From Lingula anatina (taxonomy: Eukaryota; Brachiopoda; Lingulata; Lingulida; Lingulidae): a stretch of 64,000 nt of DNA. The notes below the pieces were generated by a model. That model was not told where the DNA came from. It was given only the letters and a program-made list of their open reading frames with translations, and searched no databases. Each line of letters begins with the position of its first letter. Position 1 is the stretch's first letter. Position numbers and translations under genes: made by a program. Below are positions 46,150 to 57,800 of this stretch, one piece after another. The stretch covers positions 1-64,000 of the forward strand of contig NW_019776180.1 in the NCBI RefSeq assembly GCF_001039355.2, in the 5' to 3' direction.

Positions 46150-48220
46150 TGGGTCAACAAATTTACTTACTGGAATTCAAAATGACAATAGTTCAATTAA
46201 AAAGTAACAAAACTTTACTTAAAAATCAAAGAAATGAATTACTTAAACTAGAATGACAATTTAACTTCAGAGTATATAACATCTATTGGCCTGCAGTTGT
46301 AGTAAATCAAAGTGCACAAACAAATAAATTACTTTCAAAGTGGCATTGCTTATTCAAAATAATTAATTAAATAAATAAATAAATAAAAATCAATTACTTC
46401 AAATCATAGGACATATATGAAATCAAAGTGTGGCAAAATAAATTATTCGAATAACATTATCCATTACATTATTTAACTTTAAAAATTAGCATTACTTAAA
46501 TCAAAGGACAACAACAAACTCTTCATTTATTCAAAGTGACATTATTAACTCAAAAGAAAAAAAAATCAATTTCTGAAATTCAAACTGACATTGCTTGAAT
46601 CTTGGACATAATAAGAGAAGGCCTTTTCTTTTTATGTCCAAGCTTGAATGCAATCATGAAATCAAAATGACAACTAAATCAAAGTTCTAGTAGGACCTGA
46701 AAGACCAATTTCTAAATTTCAAAATGATATCGAATTCAAAGTGATATTATTTAAATTTGGGACAATCAAATCAATTACTTAGAATCATATTTTAAATCAA
46801 TGTGACATTACTTAAATAAAAGTGAAATCTAAACTTTTAATTCTAAATGGCAATGCATTGAAACAATCAATTAAAAATTGACATTGCATAAAAACCATGC
46901 AAGGTCAAAACTAATGCTTGAACATCAAACAATATGGCACAAAGTGGGCCAATTATTCAATAATTCAAGGTCAAACTGAAATTACTAATAGCAAGGTGGG
47001 AAATCAAATTAATTTCTTAAAAAAACATTTTAATAAACCAAAAAGAGCCAACAAACAAATTTCATTTTAGAATAACTATTTAAGTCAAAATTGAACAAAT
47101 AACTTGCATAAATGTCATTTAATTCAAAATGGCATTACTTAAAGTGAAGTCAAACAAATTAATCAACTGCATTCAAATTGATATCACTTACATTCAAAGT
47201 ATTATAACCAATATTCAAATGGACACAAAGTGGGAAAACAAATCAAACATTAGAATTTAAAAAAGACAAATTAAAGTGACATTATTTAAAGTGTACCAAT
47301 ATATGTTATTTAGAATAACAAGGACATTACTTAAAATGAAAGTGGGGCAAAAGAAATCAATTAAATCAATTTAAATTGATATAACAAAATCAGAGACAAA
47401 ACTAAAATCACAGGGAGGCAATAAATCAATTTCTTAAAAGTAAAATTGACAAAATCTATATCAAAGTTTGACATCAAATCACTTAAACCCCTTAAGTGAC
47501 ATTACATCAAAAGCCAACAGAAATCATTGCAATGGGCAATACTTACAGACATATTGGGGCTAAACAAGTAAATTACTGAAATAAAAAAATTATAAAATGA
47601 AAAAGATAATCAATTAAAATATCAAACAAAGAAACCACTTCAATTAAAAAGTGCATCATTTATATCAAAGTAATTGAAAGCAATTGATGCTTGAAGTGAA
47701 AATGAAAAGAAATGACATATTAAATGAATTGACAAATTTTAAAGAAATATTTTAATATCAATGTGACATTACATAAATGATGGTGTGACAAAAATTAATG
47801 ACTATACATCAATCAAAAGAGGCATTACTTTAAACCAATAAAAGAACTGCTTGATTATTAAATGACAAAACTTCAAATCAAAGTGATGTAACTGAAATCA
47901 AAGTGGGCTTAAAAATCAAGTTAAACTATCATTTTTAATATCAAAGTTTATTTATTGAAACACAAAGATTTAACTTGACCAAAAAGAGCTAACAAATTAA
48001 TTACTTAAATTTAAAATGAAATTAATAAGACTAAAATTATCAAAACAAATCAATTATCCAAATTCAAAATGTCATTACTTAAATCAAAATTATAACTTAA
48101 ATGAAATACTTTTTTAATTTAAAATTAAATGCATTTAATGCAACTATATTTAATTCAAACTGGGGACAATCAAATAAATTAGTTGGAATTATGTTTTTTA
48201 AATAAATGTGTCCAAACTAA
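46150..48220. repeat. Degenerate AT-rich satellite-like region, about 2 kb
   Basis: Variants of ATTCAAAGTGACATTACTT and TTAAATCAAAGTGG recur throughout, with spacer AACAAATCAATTACTT. Well-preserved examples are near 46496, 46540, 46735, 46800, 47125, 47270, 47760, 47880 and 48066. The implied unit is about 50-60 bp. Heavy divergence and indels make it look like random AT-rich sequence at first. No coding content. Confidence 0.6.
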
Positions 48221-48300
48221 AATGAAAGACAATGAATACGACCTCCTGCTGCCAGCATGCCTCGGTACTCGGTCTTAATGCTAGGTACGGGGCCGTAGCG

Positions 48301-48432
48301 ATAGTCCGAAGGTTCAATAGTCCGAATGTTCACTATAGAACCTTCGGACCAATGAACCCTTGATTAAAAAATCGATAAAAATGTTACCACTTTTCGGACC
48401 AATGAACCTTCGGACCAATGAACCTTCGGACT
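48301..48432. repeat. Iterated CCTTCGGACCAATGAAC repeats, both orientations
   Basis: CTTCGGACCAATGAAC or a close variant occurs at 48342, 48392 and 48409, with a last partial unit at 48424. The reverse complement, ATAGTCCGAAGGTTC, is at 48301 with a second partial copy following. The units can pair to form several alternative hairpins. Confidence 0.75.
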
Positions 48433-49298
48433 ATCGAGACGCCCCCCTAGGTACTACCAAGGAGTCTGTTATAACTCCTTGGTACTACATACATACATAC
48501 ATACATAAGTGAGGGTGAAATCTGAGTCAAGCTGTAGCGCACTATGTACGTAGGCTATGCCCCGGACATTTCAAACCTGCTATTCATCGCCTGTCAAACA
48601 AATAAATTGACGTGGCGGGAATCTCGAATTGCTTACCACGAGTTCCAACAACAACAACAACAACAACTATATGGGTATTAGGGATTTTGTATTCGTTCTT
48701 ACTTGCGGGTGCATGTAGATTCATGTATTCTAAAAGGTGCAGCTGCCATAGCCCTTCTGCACTCCATTTTATATATGGCCGTCAGCTTTCGTACGGTAGG
48801 GGCTTGAATGAAATGGAGAACCTATATATATATAGGGTGTGAGCACAAGCCCGCCTAGTTTGACCATGTGACTAAAATATGATATGTGTTAGAGCGCATT
48901 CTCAACGAATTAAGCCAGGTTTTACAAAGCCGGTGACCTAAAAANGGGGGGGGGGGGGGGATGGCTGTTTAAAGCCTTCACTTCATAACAGTAGGTAATT
49001 TGTTCTGTACGTGGAACTCATTTAGGTCTATTTAAATTTTATTGATATAGTGGTGGGGGAATGGAAAATTCTAACACTTTTACAACCCCCCCCCCCCCCC
49101 AAATAAATAAATAAATAAATAAATAAAAATCCTTCCCACGTCTCCGTTTTCACAATCTATATACAGGACCCGCACCGTAGTGTACTATGTCAGGCAATGT
49201 CGTTTACTGATACACGACAGAGACGTGCTGATATAGTGAAGTCGGCTGTACAGTACAGTTTCCAGTGCGTTTTATCTTTAACTCAGGGCGCCATTTCC

Positions 49299-49443
49299 CA
49301 CCCTGAGCTTCAGAGATAACTTGCCACTAACCTCTTCACTATAGCCTATCTTCATCGTGTCAAGTTACTTGAGATAACTTGCCACTAACCTCTTCACCTA
49401 TAGTGAAGAGGTTAGTGGCAAGTTATCTCTGAAGCTCAGGGTG
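49299..49443. repeat. Perfect 46-bp-arm hairpin
   Basis: Arm 1 (49299-49344) begins CACCCTGAGCTTCAGAG and arm 2 (49398-49443) ends CTGAAGCTCAGGGTG; they are exact reverse complements over 46 bp. The 53-bp loop contains a third, partial copy of arm 1 (49369-49397). Related half-element at 31832-31900. Likely a foldback transposon end. Confidence 0.9.
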
Positions 49444-49792
49444 CCATTTCCCTTCTCTCACTCGAAAAACAATTATCTCATTGATCACGGAACCATAGTC
49501 CACCTGTACCAAATTGCTTAAATACCTCGTAGAGCATTTATTTTTAGAATTAAAAAAATTATCTGGTCTTTGCACGCCATCATGCAGGATGATTGCATTA
49601 TGAAAATCTTAATACCATGATATTTATTCGTATCTGAACGGTCTGAACAGTGGCGGATTTAGGTGAACTTTCAAAAAAGTATTAACCATGATGTCAAATT
49701 ACGAAATGCGCATTCATTTATTGGGTTTTATCATTAATATTATTATTATAATTATTATTGATATTGTTTTTATTTTCATTTGTTAACCTAAT

Positions 49793-49793
49793 C

Positions 49794-49866
<73 letters not shown>
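49793..49866. repeat. (ATT)n microsatellite
   Basis: About 23 ATT units in the region upstream of the CEP126-like gene, with shorter ATT runs just before it. Confidence 0.9.
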
Positions 49867-49867
<1 letters not shown>

Positions 49868-50267
49868 TTTTGAGAATAACATCTTACTTACGTTAATATT
49901 TTTATAGATATTTCACACTTCACCAATATTTTGGAAAAGTGCTCAATAAAGCATCACCATTCTACGCCTGAGCTAAATACATTTTAATTTTTGACATATT
50001 CCTGCAAAATTCGGATTGGGAAAACGGACTTTAAAAAGGCTTGTCTTGATTTTCCTGCCACCTTGAAATATGTAAGGACTTTAGGGAGCAACCGTTTTAA
50101 TTTTTCAAAAGATAGTCTTTTGTTTTATTAATCTTCCGTATTTACCTGAAATAGAAGCATTATATCAAAATTCTTTCATAAAAATTATTTAAATAAATTA
50201 TAAATTTGTTTTCTGCCTTTATTTCATTGTGTTTAAAAATTAAATATATTGATACTGGCTGGTCCTA

Positions 50268-50300
50268 TTGATTGGTCGTCAAAACAATATGGCGGATATC
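50268..50300 (+). promoter_or_regulatory. Candidate promoter of the CEP126-like gene
   Basis: An inverted CCAAT box (ATTGGTCG, 50271) is followed 12 bp later by AACAATATGGCGGAT, a match to the YY1 consensus AANATGGCGG. YY1 sites commonly lie just after the start of TATA-less animal promoters. The putative first exon (ATG at 50362) follows within 80 bp. This is a motif-based inference. Confidence 0.5.
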
Positions 50301-50361
50301 ACATAGCCCTAACGTTAATCGGTGCTTCGAATTTATATTTTAGAAATAATTGATCTTCACA

Positions 50362-52191
50362 ATGACATTGCTGTCGATTTTCGAGGAAAACTGGAAGGTA
50401 TAGAAAAGGGGAATGATTATAGCACTTTAAAATGCTGGGTGGCACGTATTCGTATCCTTTTACAAGGTGATATTTTTCTGGATTAATTTGTGTTAATTCA
50501 ATCGTTATGTATTTCTTAAATTATAAATACAGTCAGATAATCTGCTCTCAGATCAGTGCGTATTGTATTGTATATGACAGATGGTTTTCCCGGGCAGCAA
50601 GAAATATTGGGATTCAATTTTAATTTGAGTTGTGTAAAGGAACCGGTAGTAGTAATTTATTTGGAAAACTACCTCTTTGCAACCCAAAAACTATGATGTG
50701 CTTTGGCATAATAATTGTTTAGTCCAAATAGCTTAAATATATGATAGCCTTTATTTTATGTTTGGGCTATATATTTTTATGTTTCTTAGAGATTTGTACA
50801 TTGATATATGTTTTAGTGCTTAAGCTGTAACAGGTCTCCTGTATAATTGATTTACCAGTTCCAGTGGTTTATTTCAAGTGCCATTAGAAAAATAATAATC
50901 ATGATAAATTATTGACATTATTGATGTATGTTAAAGAGAGTAGTGAAGTTTGTCCACCAATACTCATTTTGTGGTGAAGATTAAGTGATTGCCAGAATTT
51001 CTCTGCCTGTTAATGCTCTAATCTGAATATTTCATGATATGTTGCCTTCCATTACGACATCATTATTTCAACACCTCTAACCCTTACATTGTTTGCTTGG
51101 AAACTTAGTATAACACCCTACATTTCAGAGTTTATTACTTAAGTGAAAGAATACACATAGTATTACTTGGAGTTTTGGTGCCAAGAAACTTATGTTGTGG
51201 AGATGAGTTTTACTAAAGGAGTCTGTTTCACAGAAAGATTGAAGCACTTTTGTAATAGATACTGTCTTTAAATATCACAAAGAATCTATCAAGCGACTTG
51301 CCTCGCCTCTTCCACGGTTTAACCATGGTCTTTTAGCAAACTGCGATCATCTTTTCCATTTAGGTATGTTGAGTACATTTATTTTGGGCTAATTATTCTA
51401 CTCATTACCTCAAATTAGACTGCTTAGTCTGATTTCCAGTTATGGCAGTCAAACTTCACCCAAACAGGCCTCTGTACTTTGATATACAGGGTGGTTTTCA
51501 CAGACAGACAATCTCTGTACACGTCAAACAGTCGCCAGAGATATTTGAGTCACACTTAACTTGTCAAAGTAGTAGGACATGATTAAGGTAGATTTCTGGT
51601 AATCTATTGTAGATTTGCTAGAGTTGACTCAGTTGCTTGTCACAAAATCGTTCAGAGAATGTGACACATTCACTTATTTATGATCATTCAGGACAGAAGG
51701 GATTATAAGCAACATTTCTTATGCATTGGGTATGATTTCCTTCAGACGAGTTCAGAGCAACTGAGCATGTTTAGATCGACACATTATCTCAAAGATAATT
51801 GAGATATATATCATCATATTGTTTTGTATGCAAGTACATGAAAATTTTGATTGTCAACAGAGTATGGAAGTGGAAGTATAAGGGATTATCTGTGAATAGG
51901 GCTGACTTATTGAAATACATGGGCTTATTCACCAAGTCTTCTATTATTCAAGGTTACTTATGATAAGATGTTCAAGAACACAGAAAGTGAAGTTATTATA
52001 ACTCTTTCCTTGACAAATGTGTCCAGTAAAAAATTCCAGCATATAGAAAAAGAGCACATAGATCACCTGAAGAAAGAAATCTATGGGGAACGCCATGAAG
52101 TCATCTCCAAGACCAAGAAACTTTCATTGGAAACTAACAAGAGAAGAAAGTAGGTGGACACTGATTTTTATTTATTTATTTATTATTATTA

Positions 52192-52235
<44 letters not shown>

Positions 52236-54825
52236 TATTTTGTTCAAGTTTAGACCAAGTTATTTTCGTAATTACATGTAGATTATGACCACATTTAGAT
52301 AATATAGTTATGGTAATAACTTGCTAAATTTCAAGCCTCATTTATTCTACATATTTTTTTCAACAAAAAAAAATTGTTACCCTTCAAAGCATAATAACTG
52401 ACAGAATTTTTCTGGTGTTACTCATCTTTTGGAAATGTTCAGTAAGTACAATAATACATTGTGTTTGAAATTAGTGAGTTATTACTGTTAATTGTCAGTT
52501 GTATGCTCATATTGTCAAGAAAATTGACATACCCCAGGGTAGCAGACTTAAAAAAAGGTTAAACTTCTTATTTAATGAACCAAAGGAGGAAAAATTTTAC
52601 TGCGAAATTTTGTTTGATAAGTACCAGTATCTGTTTTGTCTAGTGTCAGGTACATTTTTATAAAGTTTATTTGATTTTTTATGGATAATATTACACTGAG
52701 CAGACTAAACAACATGGGCCAGGGGCATTATAATTATGGACTCATGGACTCAAAAAGAGATTTAATAGAAAGATAAATGAATAAATAGATACATAAGAAA
52801 ATAATTGGTTTGATTAAAATTGATTGAATTAATAAATGGATGGAATGATTTATCCAAAACAAATAAATAAGTTTACCTTACAAGGGACATGCTTAATACT
52901 CCTGGTGTGACATCTGTTCAGCTTTCCTTCAGTTTAGACTGGGTTCCCATACCTGGATCAATCTAACAGGATTGATCCATCTCCAAGGGGTGTCTTGCTA
53001 AATTGTTTTCAGTCAAAGCAGCTTAATTAATTACCGTCTAGCAGCTTCAGTAGGCATGACAGACATCTAAGCCATTTAAGTTGATTGCAATTTAGACTCC
53101 TCTTGGAGATAGATCGATCCACAGTTAATACGATAGGGAATGGTCCCTTAGTCCCTGTTATCTGGGAATGTTATTTGGGAATGGCCCCTTAGTCCCTGTT
53201 ATCTTGTTACTGCTTTGAGAACAAATTTTTACCTGGCATTCTCACTCCCCTCAAAATTGGGGTTTTGACAGTATTTCACAGTCAACATCAAACTCAAACA
53301 TCAATTTTAATGAAATTTAAAATTCAATATTGTGGCCTTTTCTGTTGTTACATATTTTTGTGAGAGAGTGCCAAAATTCATTGATTAAGCAGTCACAAAC
53401 CTGGGCTCCGTATCTCAAAAGGTTCGCTATGTTACGCATGCATGCGCAAGCATCTCGATTCCATGGCCCCGTATTTCGAAAGAATCGGTTATGGAATCGA
53501 GACACTTGCGCATGTGCGCAACATAGCAAACCTTTCGAGATATGGAGCCCTGGTGTAACTGGGGCTTCAGCTTCAAGGTGTGGTGGCTCAATTGTTACAA
53601 TTTCTTGTAACTTCTCTAACACATTTATCACAACCTGTAGTGCATTAGATACCAACAAGTGGTATTTAGAAACCAACAAAGAACATTAGCACTAAATGCA
53701 CTGAACAATGTTTTGTGGTGTACCTTTATAAACAAAAATAAAAGGAAACCAGAGTGTTTGGCAACATTTAGCCCTTGGCAGGTTACATAATCATTAATTT
53801 ATTTAGCTTTCTTGTGGCGGTCATGTTTGTCGAAAAGAATGTTGTTTCTTGCATCTAATGATTGTTTGTTAACAGTTGAATGTTTAGGGTTGGTGACATT
53901 ATCCCCAATCATGGTTCAGTAAATGTTATTTCAATTCCTCGGGAATTATGCACATAGCAATAGTACGTTTGTGGCTGTTTACTTTATGGAACCAATTGTT
54001 AATCGACACAATTCTCTATTCTAGTTATTTTAACACAATGTTCAGGACTGTTTCAATTTATTCAATGCTTTGAATGTATCCGCAGCATACAGTGGGCAGG
54101 AAGGGGTGATATTTGTTAATGAGAGTTCACATTTAAAGGTTCAGAGAATGTTTAGCCAGACCGGTTACAGAACAAGGGGGGTTCTATGGCTTGGCCGTGT
54201 TTGCAAGTGTGTGTGTGTGTTGATAGTGAAGGTAGAGTTCAAATATGGAGTTTGCTGAAACCATAGCAGGGGGGTGGAATAATGGGGAAGACAACATGGA
54301 TTATACAGTCACCCTGCACCTGTGTCCAGCCAGTAATATGTGGCTGCAGACGCAGACGGTTCTAAGGTAGGAGAAAGAGAAACTTTTCCTTGGTTACATG
54401 GACCTGGCCCCATTTTTTTTCCTTGTTAAATTTGATGACTGCCTGTACTTATTCTATGACTGCTGAGGATGACTTTTCAAAGAGAAGGAATATTGTTATT
54501 AGTACTTCAGGAACTGGAGTTGGGTTGCCAGGGAAATCAAATTGTGGTATATTTTGTCTAAAATTTGGTAGAGATGTACAGTAGGTGTTGATGCTCTGTG
54601 ATTGTAGTTTGGCTTTTAATGGGCAAGAGAGATCTAGGTAGCATGGTTGGTTTCATGCCAGGTACTTTATAATATAAAGATTTATGCCAAAGCTAAAATA
54701 TATATAAAATTATACAGTATTATACATGTCACAGTTTGCTTCACTTTCCTACCTTTTATGAGACTGCAGAAAGAAAATCAGTATACTACACATTGTTATT
54801 GTGTTCAAAAACTTAATGCTTATTT

Positions 54826-54863
<38 letters not shown>

Positions 54864-57800
54864 GTGCTTATGTGTGAATTTTTTATTTAAAAAAGTAGGA
54901 ACTTTGTATTTTTTTCTAAGAATTAGTGTTAGTGTATAGCTTTATCTTCTTTAGAATAACTAAAATATTGGTATAATATTGGTATGTCATACAAAAAGAA
55001 TAGGATAAAAAAAATGAAAATAAAAATGATAATGTATAAATATAAAGAGAAAATTTGTATTGCTAACATGTTGAGTGGAAATATATTCAGTTTTTATGTG
55101 AATCTGTTTGTAGCTTTTTAATGACATTATGACATAAACCCTTTTTGATTTATGATTTATGTTTAATATTTACTAGACTGTTTGATTTTTCCTGCGCTGT
55201 TGATTAAGTGGCTTTGTATCAAATATAAATTTGTCAAATTGTATTTTAATCATATAAAAAAGGAAAATAAATTTTATCCCATCTCATATTAAATATTTCT
55301 AGATCTATTATTTCTCAAGCAAATATATATATATTTATTTGTTAGAGCTCTTGCTGCTAAGAAAAAACTTGAAGCACAGAAGGAAGAAAAAAGGAGACAA
55401 GAAATCTTAGCCAAAAGGAGAGAAAAACAACAGGAGGCCACTGAAAGATTTCAGAGAAATAACAGAACAAGGACAGGATCATATAGCAGCCCAAGACGTA
55501 AGTGTTTACTGATCGGTGTGTTCACACCCACAAGGTGAAACAGATCTTAATCAAATCATTTCATACATTATTTCAACACCATTAAAGGTGAAGTTCGTGA
55601 TATTTGACTAATTTAAATATTGTGTTGTGAGGTATAAGCAACGGGGTTGATGAGATTAATGCCTTCCAGTTTAATGGATGATTACTTTTTTTGACCTAGT
55701 ATGTTAAAAATAGTAAGTTTTAAGAATTTAAGCTATCTCGTACACGTGACCATACTTCAAAATCCTAAAGGTCTTGACTCATAACCTGCAAATACTTTTT
55801 ATTTCTGAAGGAAAATAGGGGTATTATGTAGTATTTTTGTGTGTAAACACATTTTGTTGTCATTTCATTTCTGGCAGATGAAGGGATTTTTAATCAATAC
55901 TTCAGCATTTGTATCCAGGGATTATGTGCTTATTGTTTACTCTGAAAAGTGGAAAGCTGTGTTAAATAACTCTAGTGTACTTCTTCATAGACGAGGTTCT
56001 ATAAAAATAGATCTTTCAGTTGTGCTATGTTAGATCTTTTCCATAAAAACTACAAGGGTCATGGTGGAAAAGTTTGTTGAATTACTAAGAGACCAGGTTC
56101 CAGAAATTCTTGGACTATTCCAGTAATACTGAATATTGAATATTGGATTTTAAATCATTTCAGATCAGTTCAGCCCGAACCACACAACCCCAGCTTTGGA
56201 AGAGGCTCTGAGGGCAGTGAGGAATAGTCCAAACCACTACCGCAGCAGTAGCTATGATAACTATGTAGCAACAAACAATGCCCCTCAGAGTGGGTTCAGA
56301 ACAGTGTCAGCAAGGCAGCCATTTCACCTACATGGTGGGTATACGGGTAGCAGTTACGGACGGCGAGATGGAAATCACGGACAAGATAATCAGCATGACT
56401 CTTATGTGGAGTATAACTCAAAAGAGACACCCTTACAGGAATCTTTAAACAAGCCATACCCAAATAAATACGGGGTGCCACCTGCAACACGGGTGTACGA
56501 ACATGCACGTGAGGTGAAAAAGGCAACAGCTCTTCACAACAAAAGTTTAAGGAATCTGAACAATAGTAAAAGTCTGTTTGAGCAACAGTTAGAAGAGCAG
56601 CAACGAAAGCTGCATGAGCAGCAGCAAAGGACATTAAAGGATTTCAACGTTGAGATTCTCAGAGAGATCAATAGGGAAATTGATAGTGAAGAGGGCAATG
56701 AGGCAGAGAGGAGGAGCAGTGTGTCAAGTGCTGACAGTCTAGAAGCACACAACAATCAGGGCTATCAGTCTTACGGGGCAGATAAAAAACAGGACAGTTA
56801 CTCACAGCAGGTTACGTACAATGGGACCACTTCTCAAAAGGTGCCTGCCACAAAAAATGGTGCATTCGTGACAGAAATACAGTCTAATTTTGATGTGGCT
56901 GGCACATCAACACCACCAGGCTTACAAAACCATCTGCATGGCACAAATGCAAACGATGTAACTCTAGAGGATGCAAATGAGAGTGTGCCCGACTCGTTGG
57001 AAGAGATCAATCCACATACATTAGAAATAACAACGCGGATGGGTTTCAGTAATGGCAAATCAAATCACACTCAAAACCAGTCAGCTGTGAGGCAGTATCA
57101 GCATTCTGCATCTACAAAACCAACTGGATACAGCCCTACTACTACAAACACTGGTGTTTACTCACAGTCTAGTAACCAAGGCAGAGTTGGGACAGAAATA
57201 AATTCACAGCCCAACCTAGGCAGAGTTGGCACAGAAATAAATTCACAGCCCAACCTAGGCAGAGTTGGGGCAGACTATTCTCAGCCCAATCAAGGCAGAA
57301 GTGGGCCTGAGACATACGCTCAGCCTAGCCAAAGCAGGACTGTGGGTGGGGTTGATGTATTTAGACACACGCAGTTTAATACTTATACACAAAGTCATGC
57401 TCAGGATCAGCTGGTGAATAGACAAGATGCAAAATCTATTACCACTGATAACAATATGTACAAATCAAATAACGTGAGCAGTACAAGTACAGTTAATAGA
57501 GGTCTCAGTTCAGGTTCACAACCCCAAAGTGGCATTCAGCCAAAGAGGGCTACAGACCAGGATACTGGTGTTCATAGTGATAATAACAATAAGGATCAAC
57601 AGCCATATACGTCTTCTTATTCTGGCAGGACTGAGACAATATCTAATGGACCGTCTTATCCATCTTATGCTGAAACAGCAAATTATGTTAAAGAACTCCA
57701 GGCTGAGAGGTATAGGACTAGTGCATTTAATATTCATACTAAAGCTTGGGGGACTCCCTCTCCTTCTCCTGCTGATACAGGGGATGGTCATGGACAGCCA

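Larger units (their letters stand above)
44573..50260. other. Gene-poor intergenic region
   Basis: No coding exon could be supported. Contents: a GA microsatellite at 45502-45535, a 2 kb degenerate satellite (46150-48220), iterated CCTTCGGACC repeats (48301-48432), a hairpin at 48450-48487, a (CATA)n run, homopolymer G and C runs with an N at 48945, a strong hairpin at 49299-49443 and an (ATT)n run at 49793-49866. Confidence 0.6.

Noticed and set aside
53317-53689. About 120-codon open frames on both strands
   Set aside because: Both arise from the long palindrome at 53401-53553; the peptides are mirror products and have no splice sites or family match.
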